A program made the translations under genes and the position numbers. Below, piece after piece: positions 56,626 to 64,000 of a stretch of 64,000 nt of DNA. The notes below the pieces were generated by a model. The model made no database searches. It was not told the origin of the DNA and saw only the letters and a program-made list of their open reading frames with translations. Positions within the stretch are counted from its first letter, which is position 1; every line of letters begins with the position of its first letter. The stretch spans positions 3,410,001 to 3,474,000 of the forward strand of contig NZ_CP136708.1 in assembly GCF_032925565.1 (NCBI RefSeq), read 5' to 3'. The DNA comes from Alteromonas sp. CI.11.F.A3. Lineage in GTDB: Bacteria; Pseudomonadota; Gammaproteobacteria; Enterobacterales; Alteromonadaceae.

Positions 56626-58704
56626 CTAGTCTTCTTTCTTTTCACTGTTCGTGTCGTCTTTGTACTTATCAAACCACGCTAAAATATATCCAACTTTACG
56701 TGCTAAGTTAGAAGGTTTAGCTGCGATACCATGATAAGCCCCTTGAATACGCACCAGTGCGCTATCTACACCTTGTAAGCGTAATGCACCATAATATTGT
56801 TCGCTTTCAGACATAGGAGTACGTACATCTAATTCACCGGTGAGCACCATGGTAGGCGTTGTTACATTGCCCACTAATGATAACGGCGAACGGTTCCAAT
56901 ATTGCTCGTAATCGTTCCAAGGTAAGTCTGTAAACCAATACTTGCTCATATACGCATAGATATCAGATGTACCAATCATACTTGTCCAGTTTATAACGGG
57001 TTTCGCCACTACAGAGGCTTTGAAACGGTCGGTCTTTCCGATGATCCAAGAGGTCAGCGTCCCCCCGCCAGAACCGCCAGTAACAAATAAGTTAGACTCA
57101 TCCACATAACCTTTGGCAATAGCGGCATCCACCATATCCATAAGGTCGTCATAATCTTGTGATGGATAATTTTTATCAATTAAATTAGCGAACTCTTCAC
57201 CTTGAGAAGTAGACCCACGAGGGTTGCCATATAAAACAACATAACCAGCAGCAGCCATTAATTGTATTTCTGTTGAGTAACTGGGGCCATACGCAGTGTG
57301 AGGCCCGCCATGTATTTCTAAAATTAGCGGGTATTTTTTCTTAGGGTCAAAGTTAGGAGGGGTAACCAACCAAGCTTGTAAGTCTCTATTATCTACACTG
57401 CTTTTTAGTTCCAACAATTCTGGTTTATTCACTGTTATGTGATCAAACACATCACCATTTAAATCAGTCAGTTGTTTAACCTTCCCTTTACTGGTCACTA
57501 TTGCAAGATCAGCAGGGCGATCGCCCATTGAAGCGGTATAAACAACACTGCCTTTAGGAGTTACATCGTAATCGCCCGATGTGTACGGCCTACCTAAACT
57601 AGTGCCACCTAAATCACTTGTTTTCGTTGAAATTTTACCTGACAAACTAACATAGGCGACACTTTTCTTACCCATATCATCATAGCTAAAATATACCCCT
57701 TTACCGTTGTCAGCCCACTTAATTGCACCGACAGAGCGGTCTAGCTCACTAGTCAGGTTTTCGATGCCCGTGCCATCTGAATTCATTACATATAAATGGC
57801 TTAGCTGATTTGATTTTCCATTATCTTCATTACCAACAAAGGCAATTTTATTACCGTTAGGGCTTAAATGAGGGCTTCGTTCAGGGCCACTCATATCGGT
57901 TAATCTAGTCACCTTTGACGTTTTTACATCAATGCTAAACAGATCGCTATTAAGCATATCGAAATCAGCTTCGTCGCTGGTGTTGGCAGAGATAACGATC
58001 TGTTGACCATTGTCAGACCATGCAATGGTGCCGGCGTGGTCATGTTCCCCAGAAGTAATTTGTCTTGGCGTTCCGCCAATGGTTGGCACAACATATATTT
58101 GCATGTTGCCGGGGCGTTTCATTCCCACGCCGTCTCGTTGGAAATTGGTTTGGTCGATATACTGTGGGGTTTCTGCCCACTTAGCGCCTTTAGGCTTAAA
58201 ATCTAAATTAAATAACGGTTTGGCTTTAGTGGGTGTAAACATAGCAAAAGCTAAATATTTACCGTCTGGTGAAAAACTCATACCGCTCGGGCGCATTGCG
58301 ACATCGGTTACGCGAGTTGTGCTATTTGATGCTAAATCTTTTAGATAAACTTGAACCTTACCTTCTTTACTTGAAAGGTAAGCCATTTTAGCGCCATCAG
58401 GTGAAAACACAGGATTAAAGTGGTTTTTACTGTCAGAAAGAATAGGCAGATGAGCACTTCCATCTAAGGCTATTGTCCACAGATTCCGTCGCATTGAATC
58501 AGTCATAATATCCATGCTACGACGCTCGTACACAACATGCTTGCCATCGGGAGTAACAACAGGATTAGCCGCGTACTCAAGATTAAATACGTCTTTTAAA
58601 GACAAAGTATTGTTTGCCGATTCGTCTGCCAACGCTGAATGGGTAGTAAATAATGTACCTATGACTAGTGTTAACGCCGACTTGATTAAATATTTCTTAT
58701 TCAT
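56626..58704 (-). CDS. Secreted S9-family peptidase (prolyl oligopeptidase / acylaminoacyl-peptidase type)
   Basis: 692 residues with a signal peptide (about 1-26). An N-terminal TolB/WD40-type beta-propeller (about 40-400; repeated FSPDGKYLAFAMF-like strands) precedes the alpha/beta hydrolase domain. The catalytic Ser is in GGSGGG (about 545), Asp in GELDVRTP (about 623) and His in GAYHG (about 657), in the right order. It is a serine peptidase for peptides, acting in the periplasm. It has its own terminator. Family assignment is firm; cleavage specificity is inferred. Confidence 0.94.
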   Translation of the reverse strand: MNKKYLIKSALTLVIGTLFTTHSALADESANNTLSLKDVFNLEYAANPVVTPDGKHVVYERRSMDIMTDSMRRNLWTIALDGSAHLPILSDSKNHFNPVFSPDGAKMAYLSSKEGKVQVYLKDLASNSTTRVTDVAMRPSGMSFSPDGKYLAFAMFTPTKAKPLFNLDFKPKGAKWAETPQYIDQTNFQRDGVGMKRPGNMQIYVVPTIGGTPRQITSGEHDHAGTIAWSDNGQQIVISANTSDEADFDMLNSDLFSIDVKTSKVTRLTDMSGPERSPHLSPNGNKIAFVGNEDNGKSNQLSHLYVMNSDGTGIENLTSELDRSVGAIKWADNGKGVYFSYDDMGKKSVAYVSLSGKISTKTSDLGGTSLGRPYTSGDYDVTPKGSVVYTASMGDRPADLAIVTSKGKVKQLTDLNGDVFDHITVNKPELLELKSSVDNRDLQAWLVTPPNFDPKKKYPLILEIHGGPHTAYGPSYSTEIQLMAAAGYVVLYGNPRGSTSQGEEFANLIDKNYPSQDYDDLMDMVDAAIAKGYVDESNLFVTGGSGGGTLTSWIIGKTDRFKASVVAKPVINWTSMIGTSDIYAYMSKYWFTDLPWNDYEQYWNRSPLSLVGNVTTPTMVLTGELDVRTPMSESEQYYGALRLQGVDSALVRIQGAYHGIAAKPSNLARKVGYILAWFDKYKDDTNSEKKED

Positions 58705-59038
58705 GGCTCGTTTGCTCTAATTGTTTTAAATCGATAAATAGAATGACTATTGAAGGTTTAACATAGCTTATATAACGGTAGAAATACCTTACATTTGATG
58801 TAAAAAGTAGTATTTATAGGTTGAATTTCATATTCTGGTCGCGCTCATGGTTTTCTTTTTTTAGCTAAGCGACAATGGCTGTAAACGGCAGCATCTTCTA
58901 CGCGCGCAACCGCGCTCATTGCTTTATGGCCTAAATCGCTAAAAATAGAAAAAAAAGCTTAAATAATAAAAACAATTTTGGGGTACGTTGCAGTTACTAT
59001 ATGAATTCGGCCCTAATAACAGTCTCAATGGAGAATAC
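58705..59038. other. Divergent intergenic region between S9 and M28 peptidase genes
   Basis: 334 bases without an ORF. A palindrome, TTACAT-TTG-ATGTAA (58789-58803), lies 85 bases upstream of the S9 start and looks like an operator for a dimeric regulator shared by the two divergent peptidase genes. An A-rich stretch (about 58935-58978) precedes the M28 gene. Promoters were not located with confidence. Confidence 0.55.
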
Positions 59039-60439
59039 ATGCATCAACTTAGACGCCTCACTTTTAGCGCTATAGTAGTTTTTTTTAGTTGTCCGATACT
59101 GGCCGCTTCTAATGTGATAACAAGCGAACAAAAACAAACTGCTAACAATTTAATAGACACCGCACTTAAAAGCGACCTAGGCATGGAAATCGTGACATCG
59201 CTGACAACAGAAATAGGCCCTCGATTGGGAGGCTCTGAAGCTGAGAAGCGCGCGAGAGACTGGGGAGTAAAGTTAGGTGAACGTTTGGGATTCGACAACG
59301 TCAGTATCGAACCATTTACGATGCCTTTTTGGGATAGAGGTCATTTACACATATCGCTGACCTCGCCTTATCAACAGGATTTATACGGCACCGCTTTAGG
59401 TGGTGGTGCGCCATCAAAAGAAAGTATTGACGCCGATGTAGTATATTTTAGAGATATTCACGCGTTATCAGATATTAAGGATGGCAGCCTTAGCGGAAAA
59501 ATTGCTTTTGTTGATGGCGACAAAATGGTTAAAAGCCAAACCGGCGCAGGTTATGGCCAAGCCAATCAACGTCGAAGAATTGGCTGGCAACATGCGCAGC
59601 GTGGTGGGGCTAGCGCATTAGTGGTTCGCTCTGTCGGCTCAGACTCACATAGATTCCCACACTCAGGGATGATGAGTAAAGACGGTGATAAATGGGCAGA
59701 TATTCCCGTTATCGCTATCTCAAATCCTGACGCAGATCACCTTCGCCGCTTACACGGTTTAAGCAAGCCTATAAGTCTTTCATTGCATTCAGAATCAAAA
59801 TGGAAAGGCGAAGTGAACAGCGGAAATGTTATTCTCGATTTAGTAGGAAGTGAGAAGCCTGAAGAAATCGTACTTATTGGTGGCCACTTAGACAGCTGGG
59901 ATTTAGGCACTGGCGCGGTTGACGATGGTGCAGGCGTTGCTATCACTACCGCAGCGGCAGCGTTAATTGCGAACTTGCCTACTCGCCCCAAGCGTACAAT
60001 TCGGGTGGTAATGTTTGGTGCAGAAGAAGTGGGGTTACTTGGTGCATTCGCCTATGCGAAACAACATGATGCGAATTTACAAAACCATGTTTTGGCAACC
60101 GAATCTGACTTTGGTGCGCAAACCATTTGGCAGTTAGTATCGAACGTCAATCCAGAAGCTACGTTATTGATGGATGAAGTAGCAAAAATACTATCGCCTC
60201 TTGGCATAGTGAGAGGAGGAGCGGATGTACCTGGCGGTGGCCCGGATATCATTCCCTTAGCTAAAAAAGGCGTACCGACTATTCGATTAAACCAAAATGG
60301 GCAGGATTATTTCGATTTGCATCATACGCCGGATGATACGCTTGATAAGATTGATCCCAATGAATTAGCACAAAATATTGCCGCTTATGCCGCGAGTATA
60401 TATTTAATTGCTGATTCAGATGTGGTGTTAAAGCCTTAA
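59039..60439 (+). CDS. Secreted M28-family zinc carboxypeptidase/aminopeptidase (carboxypeptidase Q-like)
   Basis: 466 residues from the ATG at 59039, where TGGAGA is six bases upstream. A longer frame from 58988 would add 17 residues before the signal peptide and is unlikely. The signal peptide (about 1-23) ends in CPILA-A. A PA-like insert lies at about 130-250. Ligand motifs are GGHLDSWDLGTGAVDDGAG (about 281-299; His and Asp), EEVGL (about 331) and, near the C-terminus, DLHHTPDD. This is the M28 pattern of plasma glutamate carboxypeptidase. It degrades peptides in the periplasm. It is divergent from the S9 gene. Confidence 0.93.
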   Translation: MHQLRRLTFSAIVVFFSCPILAASNVITSEQKQTANNLIDTALKSDLGMEIVTSLTTEIGPRLGGSEAEKRARDWGVKLGERLGFDNVSIEPFTMPFWDRGHLHISLTSPYQQDLYGTALGGGAPSKESIDADVVYFRDIHALSDIKDGSLSGKIAFVDGDKMVKSQTGAGYGQANQRRRIGWQHAQRGGASALVVRSVGSDSHRFPHSGMMSKDGDKWADIPVIAISNPDADHLRRLHGLSKPISLSLHSESKWKGEVNSGNVILDLVGSEKPEEIVLIGGHLDSWDLGTGAVDDGAGVAITTAAAALIANLPTRPKRTIRVVMFGAEEVGLLGAFAYAKQHDANLQNHVLATESDFGAQTIWQLVSNVNPEATLLMDEVAKILSPLGIVRGGADVPGGGPDIIPLAKKGVPTIRLNQNGQDYFDLHHTPDDTLDKIDPNELAQNIAAYAASIYLIADSDVVLKP

Positions 60440-60445
60440 AATGAT

Positions 60446-60485
60446 AACGGCGGGCTAGGACCGGAGAACTTTCCTCCCCGCTGTT
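60446..60485 (+). terminator. Possible hairpin after the secreted M28 gene
   Basis: AACGGCGGG pairs with CCCGCTGTT through one wobble, with a GC-rich 22-base loop. No T-run follows. It lies seven bases after the M28 stop. Confidence 0.4.
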
Positions 60486-60575
60486 TCCCCTTCCCTTTCA
60501 CAAAGAGAATAAAAATAAACCTTGCCAATTACTCGAAAACTTAACAACAAACGAGTCAGGCAAAAGTCCGTCATT

Positions 60576-61772
60576 TTAGCGCTTACCCAGCTTTTTCAAC
60601 AATCTTTCCCGTCTACCGGTATAAACTTCATACCCATCGTAATCTGATGAAGCTAGCGCTAACGCCTTGTCCACTTGTTCTAATGCCGCTTCAAATTGTC
60701 CTGATTGCTCGTATCCATATGCCAGACCATTGTAAGCATCCGGTGCACTAGGGTAGCGCGCTATACCGTACTTAAATAATTTAATAGCTTCATCGAAATC
60801 TTGCTTTGTTACGAAATGATAACCTAATTCTCTTATTACCCATTCTGCAGCTTCAACCCTTTCGCCTCGCTGCTGTGATAGCGCTTCGTAATACTTTTCA
60901 ATAGAGCTTACATCACCGTTATAGTCTTTAGGGCGCATATACTCTGAATAAAATAAGCTGTAATACGCTTTAAAACTAGCAGCATTAGTCACAAGGTTAT
61001 GAGGAACGTCACGAAATACATCGTTATGCCAACGTAATCCCTGAGGCTTGTTTTTACGAATATCTGAAATCATGCCATCATAATAAGGGCGCATAGGTGC
61101 ACCTTCATTGCCAATAGCGGTATAAAGGTAATGATCGAGCTTTTTACTATTCTTGAAGAACTCAACCGTCGTCTTTGCCGTTGCGCCATTTGCCCACCAT
61201 ACCGCAGCACTGTAAGTTAAGGCGGCATTGAACAGTTCGGGCTCTTGCTGCATAGCATACAATGAGAAAGCGCCTGCAGCCGATGCACCTGCAATAACTC
61301 GAAAATCATGCACGCGATACTTACTTTCCACCATTGGCATCAGCTCTGAAGTGATAAATTGCAAAAATTTAGCACCACCGCCTCCATAACCCACAGGGCC
61401 ATTGGGATCTTTATTTACGTTAGGATACAAATCCCGCAGTCGGTCGGTATTTTCGATCGCCACCACAATAACTTCTGGCGCCGCCCGCTGAGATTGCAAA
61501 CTTTCTAGAACCGCATTCAGCATAACCAAAGTACCGACACCATCAAGTCGATAGATAATGGGGTATTTTTTATCAGGGTTTTCAGCATAGTTTTTAGGGA
61601 GCTGAACAACCACAGTCCGCTCTTCTGATAAAACCTTCGATGTTAGCTTTTCGGTAATTAGGGTGTAACTGGGATTATCTAATTCACCCTCTACAGATGC
61701 ACCTTGAGCATAGGTAATTGGGCTTACCAATAGTAAAAACAAACATAGAATCTTTATTCGTTGCAGCGCCAT
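60576..61772 (-). CDS. Secreted esterase-type alpha/beta hydrolase with C-terminal TPR repeats
   Basis: 398 residues with a signal peptide (about 1-23). The hydrolase part shows the enterochelin-esterase/esterase-D pattern YPIIYRLDG (about 70-78). The nucleophile region is GASAAG (Ser about 163), which differs from the usual GxSxGG. The C-terminal 100 residues are TPR-like, with AYNGLAYGYEQSGQFEAALEQVDKAL at about 350-375. An eight-G tract lies 66 bases upstream of the start. It is probably a periplasmic esterase or a binding protein of that fold; activity is inferred and is weakened by the atypical nucleophile elbow. Confidence 0.82.
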   Translation of the reverse strand: MALQRIKILCLFLLLVSPITYAQGASVEGELDNPSYTLITEKLTSKVLSEERTVVVQLPKNYAENPDKKYPIIYRLDGVGTLVMLNAVLESLQSQRAAPEVIVVAIENTDRLRDLYPNVNKDPNGPVGYGGGGAKFLQFITSELMPMVESKYRVHDFRVIAGASAAGAFSLYAMQQEPELFNAALTYSAAVWWANGATAKTTVEFFKNSKKLDHYLYTAIGNEGAPMRPYYDGMISDIRKNKPQGLRWHNDVFRDVPHNLVTNAASFKAYYSLFYSEYMRPKDYNGDVSSIEKYYEALSQQRGERVEAAEWVIRELGYHFVTKQDFDEAIKLFKYGIARYPSAPDAYNGLAYGYEQSGQFEAALEQVDKALALASSDYDGYEVYTGRRERLLKKLGKR

Positions 61773-62289
61773 GAAAGTTAAGCCCTTTTAATGCGTTATG
61801 AGAATTTATACGATTTAACTACGTTATCACAAAATCAAGGGGGGGGACGGGAAAGGGTGCAGAAATAACGCAGAAATGAAAGTAGATAAACCCACGCGTG
61901 CGACTTTTCATTTAAGCAAACTAGCCATTTGAGCTACTTGCAAATAAATGATGAATCATTAATCTATCTATTAAGTGAACAAAACAGTGAGTGTTAAGCA
62001 TGATACCTGAATTAATTTTTTTACTGCCCTTGGCCTTGATGATAGCCGCTTTTTTTTACGCTAAGCAGCACCGTAAAGCTTCAAAAAAATCTTGATAAGG
62101 TAGACTGTGATGGAGAAATGCTTGGGCTTGACTGTTTAAATCCTAATACTGTAAAGCTTGGCTCTTCACGCTTGGCGCTTAAAAGAGCTAGCACTGAAAC
62201 CATAAGCAAAGTCATATTGTTTACTAAGGCTAAGCGTTTTTACTAGGCCCTTATTTAACGCTCTCACACAGCACATTTTCACTAAGCGC
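61773..62289. other. Intergenic region between the esterase-TPR gene and the 7TM diguanylate cyclase
   Basis: 517 bases holding a run of eight G (61839-61846) in the presumed esterase promoter region and a 31-codon ORF at 62000-62095, described separately. The rest is non-coding by eye, without a clear RNA structure. Confidence 0.6.
62000..62095 (+). CDS. Candidate 31-residue single-pass membrane peptide
   Basis: ATG to TGA, 31 residues: a hydrophobic helix (about 3-19, IPELIFLLPLALMIAAFFY) followed by a strongly basic tail (KQHRKASKKS), the pattern of tiny inner-membrane peptides with the tail inside. The Shine-Dalgarno is weak (a GTGAG about ten bases upstream). It resembles short accessory subunits such as CydX/CcoQ in size and form only. 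It could be a chance ORF; conservation would decide. Confidence 0.4.
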   Translation: MIPELIFLLPLALMIAAFFYAKQHRKASKKS

Positions 62290-63957
62290 CTAACCAGCGC
62301 GCGGATGCTTCGATTTAGCTTTATGTCGATACATTCGTTTGTCAGCGAGAGATATACATTCAGAAGGTAAGTTAGTTTCTAGGCTGGTTGCAATCCCAAA
62401 GCTAACACCCGCATCACGCCATTGCTGGCTAAGCTCCATTGAAACATTCGATACTACTGATAAGGCGCTATCAGCCACGTTTCGAGTTTCACTGGTCGAA
62501 TCGGCTTGCAATACGCCCACAAATTCATCGCCTCCTGAGCGAAAGATATCTCCCAAAGAGTAAAACGATTGTTGTAACAGGCTCGCCGTCTTAATAATAA
62601 GTTTGTCGCCTTCATCATGGCCGTATTTATCGTTAATGGCCTTTAAACCATCTAAGTCGATGTAAATAATAACGTAGTAATCATCTAAGGCTTCAATGCA
62701 TTCTGTTAGAGAAAATCTGTTACCAAGCTGTGTCATTGAGTCTATGCGAGACAAGTACTGGTTTCGATTGAACTCCTTTTGCGTCAATTTAAACCACTCG
62801 GTTAAGCACAACAAAATACATAAGCAATCTAGCGACAATGCAAATATAACAACCGATTCGGGGTACGCTAGCTCACCAAAATACTGGCTGTGAGCAGCAA
62901 TGTAGTAGCCAAGTGATGCACTGTAGAGTAGATTGCCTGCCAAGAAATATTTCGCGCGGAAATCTTGCTGTCTAATCATGCTCACACCCACCGCTATGGT
63001 CACCACTATCCAGAACATAGCCAATAAGTGAGATAGCAAATATGCGATCGTGAATGGCATGAACCACATGCCAACGCCTAACACGACGCTCACAACACTT
63101 AAGACGTTAAGAAATTTAAACAATTTTTTGTGGTCAGTTTTGCACTCAAATAAATCAGAGACAAACTGTGCGGCACAGGCAATAGCGAAAGGAAAAAGTA
63201 GCATTCCCCAATAACTGGTATTAAATGGGAAATGAACGATATCTCCTAGCATTCCAGAAGCTGCTGCCCAACCAATAGCATGAAAACCCAAATAGCCTGC
63301 ACAGGTTAACGCTACTCTTTTCCTCGTCCCAGAATAGATGAGCAAGGCCAGCAACGACAAAATGAACATGGTGGTAATGCCAGCTATGGAAATACCGTTA
63401 TTAAATTTTTGGAAGCGATAAAACTCTGCACTGTCTAACAAGGTAATGGAAACTGGCGTAGGAAACTGCTTGGCGTTAATAAACAGCCATAATTCTACCC
63501 GTTCATTCACCACAACGGTTTGCACCGTCACGGCTTGAAAATGAAGTACCGGCGGTGTGCTGTCATCAAGAAGTTGAGAGAATACTTGCGTGCTAGGTTC
63601 AGGCTGAATAGACGACGAGTATGATGCTAAGCCAACATCAATGAAGTTGGCATTGACGACAACGAAATACTGCCCTTTTTGTGGAATATCTAAGACAACT
63701 TTGGTGAAGTAACTTCCCGACATCCCACCCAGTGATGGAACAACCGCGGCGCTTTCATAAGCCTCTTTTAGAATTGCTAGCTTATCCTTTGATTCGACAC
63801 TTGATGTATCAAAAATATAATCAAATTCGTGCCACAGATTAGCATCAGCAATTATGCGCTTATCATCAACGACTGATATAGGTTCCTGACCGAATACGGG
63901 GAATACCGCCAGTAAAAGGAGAAAATACAAAACACCCAAATGAAAGTAAGAAAGCAA
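62290..63957 (-). CDS. Diguanylate cyclase with 7TM (DISM-like) sensor
   Basis: 555 residues, start TTG at 63957 with AAGG seven bases upstream; no ATG or GTG lies between it and the upstream in-frame stop at 63997. A signal peptide (about 1-23) leads to a periplasmic sensing domain (about 24-185). Seven membrane helices follow (about 188-385), then a GGDEF domain with an intact GGDEF at about 474 and YIDLDGLKAINDKYGHDEGD before it. This is the 7TMR-DISM architecture for carbohydrate or small-ligand sensing. It should synthesise c-di-GMP. It is complete within the window. Confidence 0.93.
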   Translation of the reverse strand: MLSYFHLGVLYFLLLLAVFPVFGQEPISVVDDKRIIADANLWHEFDYIFDTSSVESKDKLAILKEAYESAAVVPSLGGMSGSYFTKVVLDIPQKGQYFVVVNANFIDVGLASYSSSIQPEPSTQVFSQLLDDSTPPVLHFQAVTVQTVVVNERVELWLFINAKQFPTPVSITLLDSAEFYRFQKFNNGISIAGITTMFILSLLALLIYSGTRKRVALTCAGYLGFHAIGWAAASGMLGDIVHFPFNTSYWGMLLFPFAIACAAQFVSDLFECKTDHKKLFKFLNVLSVVSVVLGVGMWFMPFTIAYLLSHLLAMFWIVVTIAVGVSMIRQQDFRAKYFLAGNLLYSASLGYYIAAHSQYFGELAYPESVVIFALSLDCLCILLCLTEWFKLTQKEFNRNQYLSRIDSMTQLGNRFSLTECIEALDDYYVIIYIDLDGLKAINDKYGHDEGDKLIIKTASLLQQSFYSLGDIFRSGGDEFVGVLQADSTSETRNVADSALSVVSNVSMELSQQWRDAGVSFGIATSLETNLPSECISLADKRMYRHKAKSKHPRAG

Positions 63958-64000
63958 AATCGAACCTTGTCTGCAGGTAAAAGGGCAACAAAAATGTTAC

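Overview
The window looks like a chromosomal segment of a marine Alteromonas-type gammaproteobacterium (Alteromonadaceae). This is inferred from gene content and family resemblance: FadI/FadJ, an RnfABCDGE complex, a MoxR/BatABCD-type operon, DUF3379, DUF3025 and DUF3413-like accessory families of this group, many secreted peptidases, and several c-di-GMP proteins. Base composition is moderate (low to mid 40s percent GC by eye). I saw no phage, transposase, integrase or CRISPR array, and nearly all DNA is accounted for by intact genes.

Layout. 1-8 kb: the 3' part of an M16 insulinase-like peptidase, a very large periplasmic beta-propeller/PAS/GGDEF/EAL protein, and two small proteins. 8.3-11.8 kb: the fadIJ beta-oxidation operon on the minus strand, with a FadR-like operator just upstream. 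12-19.3 kb: a tightly overlapping six-gene MoxR-DUF58-DUF4381-BatA-BatB/C-BatD operon. 19.5-25 kb: a DUF885 lipoprotein, an ECF sigma factor with its DUF3379 partner, and a membrane diguanylate cyclase. 25.2-26.7 kb: putP. 27-32.5 kb: the sulfate-activation operon cysD-cysC-cysQ-cysN plus an SLC13/RCK permease. 32.7-37 kb: a Yip1-like membrane protein, DUF3025, an M28 lipoprotein peptidase and an RMD1/DUF155 protein. 37.4-43.3 kb: asnB, a periplasmic binding-like protein, divergent queE/queC, a pair of related small membrane proteins, and a LysR regulator. 43.5-46.9 kb: uvrB and a MATE exporter.

46.9-47.9 kb is an unusual 1-kb gene-free region. It holds a compact cluster of GATC sites, GATCT-initiated AT-rich elements, inverted repeats and DnaA-box-like sequences resembling a gammaproteobacterial replication origin. 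Genes just left of it point left and genes to its right point right. It is followed by a strong stable-RNA promoter and two near-identical tRNA-Asn genes, then rnfABCDGE and nth (48.4-55.3 kb). The last 8.5 kb holds an alpha/beta hydrolase, an S9 peptidase, a secreted M28 peptidase, a secreted esterase-TPR protein, a 31-residue candidate membrane peptide and a 7TM diguanylate cyclase.

Functional picture: a heterotroph set up to digest peptides (M16, DUF885, two M28, S9), take up proline with sodium, oxidise fatty acids, assimilate sulfate, run Rnf-type electron transfer, and tune behaviour through c-di-GMP. The most interesting lead is the origin-like element at about 47.39-47.57 kb. Secondary leads are the paralogous membrane-protein pair with an unclear start, the propeller/GGDEF/EAL hybrid, and the repeat-bearing RnfC tail.
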